NCBI RefSeq assembly: GCF_007997005.1
Contig: NZ_VOSL01000054.1
Coordinates: 1-64,000 of the forward strand
From: Lujinxingia vulgaris
GTDB lineage: Bacteria > Myxococcota_A > Bradymonadia > Bradymonadales > Bradymonadaceae
Length of the DNA: 64,000 nt
Direction: 5' to 3'
The first letter of the stretch is position 1; every line of letters begins with the position of its first letter. Of the stretch, positions 50,437 through 58,491 are shown piece by piece. The notes under the pieces are model-generated. The model was given only the letters and a program-made list of their open reading frames with translations, was not told the origin of the DNA and made no database searches. Position numbers and translations under genes: made by a program.

Positions 50437-51240
50437 TCACCCCTGGCCGGCGACCTCGTCGACGCGCGCGCGCAGCTCCACCACATGTCGGCGAAGCCGC
50501 TCTTTGACGTCCGGCCCGCGCCCCTCCAGCAGCCAGGCCACCGAGCTCCCCACCAGCACCCCGTCGGCCGCCTGCACCACCGCCTGCGCCTCCGCGCCGG
50601 TGGTCACCCCCATCGACGCAAAGATCGGCCGGCGCGTATACTCACCAAAGGTGCGCAGCCGCTCCTCAAAGGCCTGCCCGGTCAGCGTGAGCTCCCCACC
50701 GCTGTGCCCCGTCCAGATGATCGGCGCCTGAGCGCGCCGGGCGATCTCCCGAAAACGCTCCAGCGAGGTGGTGGCCGAGACCGCCCGCACCAGCGGCAGG
50801 CCGGCCGACTCGCTGAGCGCGTCGACCTCGGCGGCCTCCTCCATCGGAAGATCATAGATCCACAACGCGTCGACCCCGGCGCTCTGAAGCCCCTCAAGGA
50901 TTGGCCCTGTCGGAGCCACCATCAGACGATTGAGGTACGTCGAGACGACCAGCGCCACCGAGGGGTAGGAGCGCCGAAACTCCGCGGCGATCTCTTCGAT
51001 CTGAGCCCAGTCCAGGTGCTCGTTGACCGCACGCGCCATCGCCCGCTGCAACACCGCGCCGTGGTAGGCAGGCTCGGAGAAGGGCACAATGAGCTCGACC
51101 ACATCGACGCCGGCTTCGGCCAGAATCCCCATGTAGTCGAGGGTGGCGTCCAGATGCGGATCTCCCGCCACCAGCGCCACCATCAAGAGAGGTCGGCGCG
51201 CCGAGGCGCGCTCCTCCAGCGTGTTGAGCCGATCGTTCAT
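50437..51240 (-). CDS. Tryptophan-synthase-alpha-like protein, catalytic Asp replaced
   Basis: A 267-aa TIM-barrel protein of the TrpA family. Opening LMVALVAGDPHLDATL, VDVVELIVPFSEP and late GSSVAWLLEGRG fit TrpA. Glu49 is present, but the loop carrying catalytic Asp60 (PFSDPLADGP in enterobacteria) reads PFSEPAYHGA, with His at residue 60. The loop-6 SRSGVTG region reads GHSGGELT. Indole-glycerol-phosphate cleavage is therefore doubtful. The start overlaps the TrpB-like stop (ATGA). A longer frame to 51387 lies within the TrpB gene and is not used. The gene is intact, not a decaying pseudogene. Compare the beta-like partner upstream. Confidence 0.75.
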   Translation of the reverse strand: MNDRLNTLEERASARRPLLMVALVAGDPHLDATLDYMGILAEAGVDVVELIVPFSEPAYHGAVLQRAMARAVNEHLDWAQIEEIAAEFRRSYPSVALVVSTYLNRLMVAPTGPILEGLQSAGVDALWIYDLPMEEAAEVDALSESAGLPLVRAVSATTSLERFREIARRAQAPIIWTGHSGGELTLTGQAFEERLRTFGEYTRRPIFASMGVTTGAEAQAVVQAADGVLVGSSVAWLLEGRGPDVKERLRRHVVELRARVDEVAGQG

Positions 51241-52433
51241 GATGAGGCTCCTTCGCCACGCGCGCGCGCCAGACGCCCCAGGTCCCGCGAACCATCGCCA
51301 CTCAGCCCCACCACCACATGCGCATCCTCCGGGAGCGTCGGCGCCAGACGCAGCGCATACGCCAGCCCGTAGCCGCTCTCCAGACACGCCAGAATGCCCT
51401 CGGAGCGGGCCAGCGTGCGCACCGCCGCGTAGGCCTCCGCGTCCGCCAGCTCCACGTACTGGACCTGACCTGTGCGCATCCAGCGCGCGTGCTGCGGGCC
51501 GACCACCGGCATCGCCATCCCGGCCGCATCCGTCAGGGGCGTGACCACCTGGCCCAGCTCGTCCTGCAACACAAAGGAGCGCGTGCCCATATGCACCCCC
51601 ACTCGCCCCCGCACCAGGCTGGCCGCGCCTTTGGTCGGGCTGGCGTCACCGCCGGACTGCACCCCCACAAGCTGCACGCCGGGCACCGAGCCCTCCTGCA
51701 CAAACGCGCCAAAAAGCCCGCAGGCAAACCCGCCGCTGCCCACCGGCGCGACCACGTAGTCGGCGCTCACCCCGCGCTCACGCAGCTGCCGGGCGCACTC
51801 ATTGCCAATGATCTCCGCGCCGAACGCCACCATGCGCGGGTAAGGGTCCGGGCTGGCCAGCGAGCTCGTCACATAAAAGGCCCGCTCCGGCCCGCAGGCC
51901 ACATAGCGCAACGCCTCGGCCATCGCCCCGCGTCGTCCGCGGGCCGGGCCTTCGACCGGCTCCAGCGCAAGCCCCATCTCTTCCATACGCCGCACCGCGG
52001 CGGGCTCGGCGGCCATATCATCGCGGGTCATAAAGACGCGGACCTTCAGCCCCAGCGCAAGCCCCACCTGCCCCAGCGCCACCCCGAAGTCGCCGGTGGC
52101 CGTCTCTCCCACGAGCTCCGTGCGGCCCAGTCGCACTGCGACCAGCGCCTGGGTCAGGGCCACGACCCCGCAGAACGAGCCTCCGCTAAGCAGGTCTTCA
52201 CGCTTGAGCCAGATCTGCGCGCCGCCAAGCGCTTCTGAGAGCCCTCCCAGATGACTCAGCGGCGTGGGCCGCCCCAGACGCTGCTCCGCCCAGCCGTGCA
52301 CCCGCGCCGCAAAGCTCGGATCGCCCAGGGCCTCCTCAAACACCTCGGCCACCTCGGCCAGCGGCGACCAGAGCGCCTCGGCTACAAACCGCCCCCCGAA
52401 CTCTCCAAACGCGCCGCAGGCCGGGCTGCCCAT
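51237..52433 (-). CDS. Tryptophan-synthase-beta-like protein lacking the PLP lysine
   Basis: A 398-aa TrpB-family protein, aligned along its length (GEFGGRFVAEAL; RPTPLSHL; WLKREDL; VGPQHARW; EGILACLESGYGLAYAL; VVGLSGDGSRD). The segment that in TrpB reads HGGAHKTNQVLGQAL reads SGGSFCGVVALTQAL: the Schiff-base lysine (Lys87) is Cys88 and the His before it is Phe. The phosphate loop GGGSNA is GSGGFA, and QHG after Glu110 is DFG. The gene is intact with normal codon use. It overlaps the SRPBCC stop by 1 bp and the TrpA-like start by 4 bp. It may be a pseudoenzyme or do new chemistry. Confidence 0.8.
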   Translation of the reverse strand: MGSPACGAFGEFGGRFVAEALWSPLAEVAEVFEEALGDPSFAARVHGWAEQRLGRPTPLSHLGGLSEALGGAQIWLKREDLLSGGSFCGVVALTQALVAVRLGRTELVGETATGDFGVALGQVGLALGLKVRVFMTRDDMAAEPAAVRRMEEMGLALEPVEGPARGRRGAMAEALRYVACGPERAFYVTSSLASPDPYPRMVAFGAEIIGNECARQLRERGVSADYVVAPVGSGGFACGLFGAFVQEGSVPGVQLVGVQSGGDASPTKGAASLVRGRVGVHMGTRSFVLQDELGQVVTPLTDAAGMAMPVVGPQHARWMRTGQVQYVELADAEAYAAVRTLARSEGILACLESGYGLAYALRLAPTLPEDAHVVVGLSGDGSRDLGRLARARGEGASS

Positions 52434-52912
52434 CAGCTCTGACCGCTGCGGTGCTTCCCGGCGTCGACGTAACGCTTGACCTGGTCGAGGAAGCTCTCCA
52501 CGCCGCGCACGATCTCCCGCGCCACAATCGGCCGAAACATCTTCGCGCCCAGCTTCGGGATCGGAAGATCGCTGGCCAGCGTCTCCTCGTAACTCACCTC
52601 GGTTCGGCCCGCCCCCACCTCACGAAGACGCGCGCTGCCGCGAGTCTTCATCGTGCCCCCCTCCAGGCTCTCCCAGCGCACCACGTTGCCCTCACGCGCA
52701 TAGCGCACCGTGTAATCCCCCTGAAAGGTGATGCCTTTGGCACCCATCGGCTTGAGCAACCAGCGGTAGGTGCGATCGTCGACCGCCTCAAAACGCTCCA
52801 GATTCTCCATGCTCTCTTTGAGCTGAGCTGGCGAGGCAAAGACCTCGGCCACCTCATCGAGAGGAGCGTTGATGATCACTGTCTTCGTTGCCGAACCTTC
52901 AATCCATGCCAT
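52433..52912 (-). CDS. SRPBCC (START-like) family protein
   Basis: A 159-aa cytosolic protein with the helix-grip fold pattern: VIINAPLDEVAEVFASPAQL at the start, strands FQGDYTVRYAREGNVVRWES and GRTEVSYEETLASDLPIPKL, and a long C-terminal helix (AREIVRGVESFLDQVKRYV). The family binds hydrophobic ligands in a deep cavity. The stop and the TrpB-like start share one base (TGATG), so it is the first cistron of the SRPBCC/TrpB-like/TrpA-like operon and may supply or sense a ligand for it. Confidence 0.8.
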   Translation of the reverse strand: MAWIEGSATKTVIINAPLDEVAEVFASPAQLKESMENLERFEAVDDRTYRWLLKPMGAKGITFQGDYTVRYAREGNVVRWESLEGGTMKTRGSARLREVGAGRTEVSYEETLASDLPIPKLGAKMFRPIVAREIVRGVESFLDQVKRYVDAGKHRSGQS

Positions 52913-52977
52913 ACATCACCTTCTGTGGGGGTGGAGCATCCATACATCGTCATTGCATCGTCCAGACCGGCGCCTGC

Positions 52978-54003
52978 TCAATGGCAGCCGCGATCCTCAG
53001 GTCCGCACGTAAAGCGGATATGCACGTGATTGAGGTGCCCGCGCGAGTGCCGAATGATCCCAGCGCGCACATTGGCCCCGCGGGGGTATTGCAGGATCGG
53101 CTCCAGATCTTCGGGGGTGTAGCCGATCGAGATCGCGTAATCGTAGAGCGCCCGCTGGAGCTGATAGTCGATGAACATGAACTCCACCTGACCGCTGTCG
53201 ATCAGCGTCTTGTAGAGATGCCAGTTTTTGACCGCGTCAAAGGTCTCCACGCTCATGTCGCGAAAATCCGGGAGCTCCACGTTGCCGCGGTGGTAGTAGG
53301 TCAGATCCACATCTCGCCCGCTCTGGTGGGAGCGGTGCGGACGCAGCCGCCCGCCGTTGCGCACGCTCAGGCTTCCCACCACCAGGTCCGGCGCATCGGG
53401 CCAGCGCGCCTGCACATCGGCGCCGGCGGCCTGCAACAGGCGCACTACCCGCTGGGTGCCGTAGGCGCGCGCCACGTTGCGCACGCGCATCCCCGGAGTC
53501 GTCTGCATCGCCACGCCATTGTAGAGCCGCCCGCCGTTGGCCGCGCCATAGCTCACCGACTTGCCGTCGGCCCCGGGGATATGCAGCCGCACCTGCGCAC
53601 CAAGTTGCAGGCGACGCGGGTTCAGGCGGCGATTCCAGCGCTGCACCTGACGGATCGTCACCCCGTAACGACGCGCGATCCCCTCAAAGGTGTCGCCGCG
53701 TCGAATGATATGAATCACCGGCAGGGGATCGGAGGAGCCCTGCACCTCCTGGCTGCTCTTGACCACCAGAGTGGTCTCCGGGGGCACGTGCACGCTCTCC
53801 AGGTCATTCCAGGTCAGCAGCTCATCAATGCCCACCTGATACTGCATCGCCACCGTGCCCAGGGTCTCGCCATCGGCGAGCTGGTGGTAGCGGACCTCTT
53901 CCTCCGCGGAGTTGTCAGCGGCAAAAGCCGTGGCGCTGCTCAGGGCCATCAAAAGCCCGGTCATACATCCTGACAAAAGGAGATTCTTGCGTCGTCGCAC
54001 CAT
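52978..54003 (-). CDS. LysM and MepA-type (M74) murein endopeptidase
   Basis: A 341-aa exported protein: signal peptide (LLSGCMTGLLMALSSATAFAA), one or two LysM motifs (~45-150; YHQLADGETLGTVAMQYQVG and VIHIIRRGDTFEGIARRYGV) and a penicillin-insensitive endopeptidase domain with zinc ligands in HRSHQSGRDVDLTYY and HLNHVHIRF. It cleaves D-Ala-DAP crosslinks in peptidoglycan. A 33-residue N-terminal extension to 54102 is open but lacks the signal; AGGAG precedes ATG 54003. Single gene upstream of the SRPBCC operon. Confidence 0.88.
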   Translation of the reverse strand: MVRRRKNLLLSGCMTGLLMALSSATAFAADNSAEEEVRYHQLADGETLGTVAMQYQVGIDELLTWNDLESVHVPPETTLVVKSSQEVQGSSDPLPVIHIIRRGDTFEGIARRYGVTIRQVQRWNRRLNPRRLQLGAQVRLHIPGADGKSVSYGAANGGRLYNGVAMQTTPGMRVRNVARAYGTQRVVRLLQAAGADVQARWPDAPDLVVGSLSVRNGGRLRPHRSHQSGRDVDLTYYHRGNVELPDFRDMSVETFDAVKNWHLYKTLIDSGQVEFMFIDYQLQRALYDYAISIGYTPEDLEPILQYPRGANVRAGIIRHSRGHLNHVHIRFTCGPEDRGCH

Positions 54004-54210
54004 CGTCTCTGGCTCCTGGAAATCTGAGAAACGTCGCTCACCGGGGAGCTGCGCAAAAAGCAAAACACCCTCCCGATTATGCCAGCTCCACCTCAAAGTC
54101 AAGCCGGCGCGCCGGGGGCCCCTGCGCGCTCACGCGGCCCCAAACATCGCCCCATCCCCTTATTTTTCGGACACTTACCTCACCCAAACATGCTCACCGC
54201 AGAACGCGCT

Positions 54211-55182
54211 TCAAGCCTCATCGACGCGCTCGACAAAAACGCGGAAGCCCGCCTCAATGCGCTCACGGAGCCAGCGCTCCACGGCCTCATCCAGCCCTTC
54301 TTCGTGCGCAAAGTAGCGGTCGTGCACCTGCTCCGGCGCCGGGTCCACAAAGACATGATGGCGCTTTCGCACCACCTCGCTGCGCGCCTGCTCGATGCGC
54401 CGCACACGCAGGTGCGCCCGCTCCACCACAAGGCGTACCCGGGCTCCGCCGGCCTCGCGAAGCTCGCGCTCCTCGACCGCCCCGCGCGCCCGGCCCTCCA
54501 CCCAGCGTCGCTCGTGAGCCCGCGGATCGGTGGTGACAAAATCCTCAATCTGCCGCACCAGCTCCCGCTCCGGCACCACCTCCCGGGCCTCTCCCCTCGC
54601 CGCATCATCCTCAAACGCCACGCTGTCCTGACCGACCTCCTCGCCAGCTCGCTCCGCAGCGAGCTTCGAGAGCCGCATCGCCGCCGCCCGGGCCACCGCG
54701 CGGTGGTTCACCTCCACATCGTGGTTGAAAATGATCGGATAGCTGACCTCCCCGGCCTCCACCACCAGCGCTTCGATCAGGCGCGCGCATGTCGAGCTCC
54801 CCGCCCGAAAATCACCGCCCTCGCCAGCAGCCGCAAAGCGCTGCCGAGTCTCACTCCACGACCAGACCACGCCGCGATCCGCGCCATCTTCTGCGCTCAA
54901 ACGCTCGCGCCACTCCCCGAGCAACGCCCCAAAGCTCTCGCCCCAGGGCCAGTCGCGCAGCCGCCGCGCAAAGCGCTCATCGCTCGCCACGATCGTCTCG
55001 AGCTCCCGCGCAAGCCGCGCCGCGCTCGGATACTCCGCACACAACGCCTCAATGCGCGCGCCGAGCGCGGCGTTCTTGGCGTCGAGCCGCCCCAGCCAGC
55101 GTTCGAGATCCTCATAAAAACGCCGCGGCACCTCCTCCCGCGGCGTGTTTTCCATCGTCTTCACGTCGACCAACAGACTCAT
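54211..55182 (-). CDS. Unrecognised charged cytosolic protein
   Basis: A 323-aa soluble protein rich in Arg and Glu, mostly helical, with no signal, membrane segment or known motif. A conserved-looking block is VSYPIIFNHDVEVNHRAVARAAAM. Its ATG overlaps the stop of the M32 carboxypeptidase gene (ATGA), so the two are translated together, which is the only functional clue. The end abuts a 207-bp GC-rich gap before the MepA-type gene. Confidence 0.6.
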   Translation of the reverse strand: MSLLVDVKTMENTPREEVPRRFYEDLERWLGRLDAKNAALGARIEALCAEYPSAARLARELETIVASDERFARRLRDWPWGESFGALLGEWRERLSAEDGADRGVVWSWSETRQRFAAAGEGGDFRAGSSTCARLIEALVVEAGEVSYPIIFNHDVEVNHRAVARAAAMRLSKLAAERAGEEVGQDSVAFEDDAARGEAREVVPERELVRQIEDFVTTDPRAHERRWVEGRARGAVEERELREAGGARVRLVVERAHLRVRRIEQARSEVVRKRHHVFVDPAPEQVHDRYFAHEEGLDEAVERWLRERIEAGFRVFVERVDEA

Positions 55183-56669
55183 CCCTCGGGCAGGTAGCGG
55201 CGGCGCAAGTGATCTTTGAAGTATCGCGCGTTCAAGGTCTCACCCGTCGCCTCCGTCAACAGCGCGTCGGTCGAGAGCAACGAGCCCTTCGCGTGAATCT
55301 TCTCGCCCATCCAGCCCATCAGCCCGCCAAACTCCCCGCGCTCAAGCTGCGCCTCGACATCGCCCAGCTCACGGTCGGCCGCCGCAAAGAGCTGCGCCGC
55401 CGTCATCGCCCCCAGGGTGTAGGTCGGGAAGTAGCCGATGGTGCCGTCCATCCAGTGGATATCCTGCATGCAGCCGTCACGATCGTCTTCGGGCTCGATG
55501 CCCAGAAGCTCCTTCATGCCCTCGCGCCAGGCGCCGGGCAGGTCGGCCACCTGCAAGTCGCCCGAGAGCATCGCCTTCTCCAGGCGGTAGCGCAGAATCA
55601 CGTGCGCCGGGTAGGTCACCTCATCGGCGTCCACGCGAATCAGGCTGCGCTGCACCCGCGTCATCACGCGGTAGAGGTTATCGACCTCCCAGGCCTCGCC
55701 AGTCCCCGCAAACGCATCTTTATAAATCGGCGCCACATAGGTCGCGAACGCCCGGCTGCGGCAGGCCTGCATCTCCACCAGCAAGGACTGGCTCTCGTGC
55801 ACGCTCATCCCCCGCGCCGCGCCCACCGGCTGGTAGCGCCAATCGGCCGGAAGACCGCGCTCGTAGAGCGCGTGCCCGGTCTCGTGCAGCACGCCCATCA
55901 TCCCCTTAATGAAACCCTTGGGATCGTAATAGGTCGTCAGACGCACATCATCGGGCACCCCACCGCAGAAGGGGTGATGGCTCGTATCGAGTCGCCCGTG
56001 CTCAAAATCAAAGCCCAGGGTCGCCATCAGCTCGCGCGCGACCTTCTCCTGACGCGCCACCGAAAAATCGCCGGTGGGCATCACCGCCTCGGGCTGCGCG
56101 GCCTGGTGGGCGAGCACCGCTTCGAGAAACTCGGGCAAGAAACCCGCCAGATCATCAAAGATGGCATCGATCTTCGCCGAAGACCCGCCCGGCTCATACT
56201 GGTCGAGGAGCGCGTCATAAGGCGTCACACCCAGCGCCTCCGCCTTAATACGCGCCGTCTCCCGGACAAGCTCCACCGTCTCGGCCAGGTGCGGGGCGAG
56301 GCGAGCGAAGTCGTTGTCGGCGCGCGCGGAGCGCCAGACCATCTCGGTCTGCGCGCCCTTGCGGCTCAGCCGGCTCACAAGATCGGAGGGCACCGCCGTG
56401 GCGTGCGTGTACTGCCGACGCATCTCCTCGACGTTGGCCTTCTGCCAGGCATCCAGCGACTCGCCATCGACCTGCTCAAAGAGCCCGGCGAGTTTGGGGT
56501 CGGTCTGCAGCTCGTGATGAATCACCCTCAAGGTCGCGATCTGCTCGCTGCGCGCCTCCGCCCCCCCGGCCGGCATCATCGTCGCCATATCCCAGTAGAG
56601 CACCCCCACCGCGTCGCCCAACCGACCGATCTTCCCAAAATGCTCTTCCAACTCTGCGTAAGCGCTCAT
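55179..56669 (-). CDS. Taq-type metallocarboxypeptidase, family M32
   Basis: A 496-aa all-helical zinc carboxypeptidase removing C-terminal residues from peptides in the cytoplasm. The zinc motif is HETGHALYE (~265-273), with MSVHESQSLLVE downstream holding the third ligand, and LYWDMATMMPAGGAEARSEQ near the N-terminus, all family signatures. ATG 56669 directly precedes the conserved N-terminus; the frame open to 56768 lacks similarity. The gene couples by ATGA to an unknown downstream protein. Confidence 0.93.
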   Translation of the reverse strand: MSAYAELEEHFGKIGRLGDAVGVLYWDMATMMPAGGAEARSEQIATLRVIHHELQTDPKLAGLFEQVDGESLDAWQKANVEEMRRQYTHATAVPSDLVSRLSRKGAQTEMVWRSARADNDFARLAPHLAETVELVRETARIKAEALGVTPYDALLDQYEPGGSSAKIDAIFDDLAGFLPEFLEAVLAHQAAQPEAVMPTGDFSVARQEKVARELMATLGFDFEHGRLDTSHHPFCGGVPDDVRLTTYYDPKGFIKGMMGVLHETGHALYERGLPADWRYQPVGAARGMSVHESQSLLVEMQACRSRAFATYVAPIYKDAFAGTGEAWEVDNLYRVMTRVQRSLIRVDADEVTYPAHVILRYRLEKAMLSGDLQVADLPGAWREGMKELLGIEPEDDRDGCMQDIHWMDGTIGYFPTYTLGAMTAAQLFAAADRELGDVEAQLERGEFGGLMGWMGEKIHAKGSLLSTDALLTEATGETLNARYFKDHLRRRYLPEG

Positions 56670-57041
56670 CTTTTTGTCCTGATGTTGCGGGTTGCCCGGG
56701 GGGTCACATCCAGCAGCGAGCGCGTAGCTCACCGCCGACGGAGGCCATCTCGCGCAGAACCTACCCACGTCCGGCCCACCCTTTCAAGTTTCAAGTCGCA
56801 ATCGCGCTCATTTCGTAAAGCCCACCTGCCGCCCGCTCGCGGGTCTGACGGGCGCACGACCGCCCTTTAGAAAACCTTTTAGACGCGACCACTTACCCCA
56901 TACTCGCCAACGTCTCGCCATTCGCCCCTCCCTCGCTTCTTAAGCAAAGGCGAAATCCCACCTTGACCACAACACCCTCCCCCCGCAGGGTGAATGCACA
57001 GCTATTTCAAGTCCCCGCGCCTCATCTTCTTCAGGAGAGCT
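56670..57041. other. Intergenic, AT-richer region
   Basis: This 372-bp gap between the M32 gene and the first of two AT-richer lipoproteins holds a short direct repeat (TTTCAAGTTTCAAG at ~56783) and AT-rich stretches. No gene or clear promoter is recognised, but base composition starts to fall here. Confidence 0.5.
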
Positions 57042-57578
57042 ATGCGTGCGTTCTATCGTTTATCCACACTTCTATACACCGTGTGTTGTGTCGCCCTCAT
57101 CGCCTGCTCCGAAGCGTCCTCCGTGGACGCTGAGGATGCTGGCGATCAAGATGTCGACTTTGGCCCTCCAAAATGCACAGATATGGAGCAGATGGAGTTT
57201 CAAACGGACTACAATCTCCAATGGATCACGTTGACATCAAGCGGCAAAAGCCCCTTTTGCATCCGTGAAGATGGCTTTGGAGGGACAGCCCCGCATTGTG
57301 GTTCATCTGAACCCATTGAAGAGTATTACTACCACTGCGACGCCCCGGTTACATCTACGTCTGAAGGCACTCAACTGAATCGCCAAACACCCTGTACCTG
57401 GTGGCCGCTTCTCGGCGAAGACGACGAAGGAAATTGCTTTCATGACTTCGTGTGCGTTCCGCGCAACCGCCTGCATGAGATTGGTTGGCCGGCAGGTTCT
57501 GACTTCGATTATTATGATGAATGCCCTGATGAGACGAACGATCCGGGTCCAGGCCCGCAGCCGCCGAGTGAGGGCTAA
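57042..57578 (+). CDS. Cys-rich lipoprotein, first of an AT-richer paralogous pair
   Basis: A 178-aa lipoprotein with lipobox VALIAC (~20), an acidic spacer and a domain with eight Cys: PKCTDMEQ, SPFCIREDGFGG, PHCGSSEPIEEYYYHCD, PCTWWPLLGED, NCFHDFVCVPRNRLHEIGWPAG. AGGAGAG precedes ATG 57042; an upstream ATG at 56994 lacks a ribosome site. Codon use is less GC-rich than in neighbours. It is a paralogue of 57674..58237; function unknown. Confidence 0.8.
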   Translation: MRAFYRLSTLLYTVCCVALIACSEASSVDAEDAGDQDVDFGPPKCTDMEQMEFQTDYNLQWITLTSSGKSPFCIREDGFGGTAPHCGSSEPIEEYYYHCDAPVTSTSEGTQLNRQTPCTWWPLLGEDDEGNCFHDFVCVPRNRLHEIGWPAGSDFDYYDECPDETNDPGPGPQPPSEG

Positions 57579-57673
57579 TCCAACACATGTATCACAACAC
57601 AATGCACCGCGACGCCCGACGTTTTATTTAAAAGAGTCCTAATTTACAGGCCCCATAACCTCAGGCGGTATCG

Positions 57674-58237
57674 ATGCAGACATCAGCACGGCTTATAAAG
57701 ACGATCATGCTTGCGTCGACGCTGGCCTGTTCGCAGGCCACATCAAACGACGGCAATGCAAATTACGATGTGTTTAGTTTCGAAGAACCCACCCCCCCCG
57801 AACTCCCTCACTGCACAGACAGCGCCTACTTCCTCCACTCCGAAGCCTATTATGAGTGGATGGATCATAATTTCAATGGTTACCGCGGCCCCTACTGCAT
57901 TCGCACCGAAGACGGGTTCGGCGGAAGCTGGGACTATTGCGACGAACATTTTGGAGACACCGGCCCCATCCCCGAGTACTACTCTTACTGCAGAAATCCG
58001 GCCATATGGCTCGACATCAACAACCCTACCGAGACCATGGTCCGCGAGACGCCCTGCCTCTGGTGGCCTATCAAATATGAGAAGGACACCGGTCAGTGTC
58101 TTTATGACATCGTGTGCGTTCCCGAAGACCGTCTCACGGAGATTGGCTGGCCAGCCGGTCTCGGGTTTGAGTATTACGAAACCATCGCCCCCGAAGGTTC
58201 GCACTGCCCCCAACGCGCGGATCAGATCATCGACTAA
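57674..58237 (+). CDS. Cys-rich lipoprotein, second of an AT-richer paralogous pair
   Basis: A 187-aa lipoprotein with lipobox MLASTLAC (~19) and the same domain as its neighbour: PHCTDSAYF, GPYCIRTEDGFGG, IPEYYSYCR, PCLWWPIKYEKD, QCLYDIVCVPEDRLTEIGWPAG. The Cys and Trp spacing is retained, so a disulfide-bonded domain is likely. Base composition is lower in GC than the window. No function is known to me. An intrinsic terminator follows. Confidence 0.8.
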   Translation: MQTSARLIKTIMLASTLACSQATSNDGNANYDVFSFEEPTPPELPHCTDSAYFLHSEAYYEWMDHNFNGYRGPYCIRTEDGFGGSWDYCDEHFGDTGPIPEYYSYCRNPAIWLDINNPTETMVRETPCLWWPIKYEKDTGQCLYDIVCVPEDRLTEIGWPAGLGFEYYETIAPEGSHCPQRADQIID

Positions 58238-58273
58238 CTCTGCTGGCATCGCTCCATTTTTATATGTTTGAAA

Positions 58274-58314
58274 GAACGCCCCACCGCACCTCCCAGGTGC
58301 CGTGGGGCGTTTTT
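58274..58314 (+). terminator. Intrinsic terminator of the AT-richer lipoprotein pair
   Basis: AACGCCCCAC pairs with GTGGGGCGTT, with inner GCACC/GGTGC, and is followed by TTTTT. Confidence 0.9.
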
Positions 58315-58491
58315 GCATCCGGCCGAATCTCTCAGTCGTCAAACCTTGCTCCCCTACCTACTTCTCGAACGCCGCGCCCTCCCCCAACTTCCGCCAGCCC
58401 CAACCTCCCACCTTGCCTCCGCGCCGCGAATCTGCGATCGCTGCGGGCGTTCTCTCACATGCTTCCCCCACCCTGACTTGCGAGGATTGCG

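Noticed and set aside
50437-52433. trpBA as pseudogenes
   Set aside because: Both frames are full length with intact overlaps and normal codon bias, so active-site changes look selected or tolerated, not decayed.
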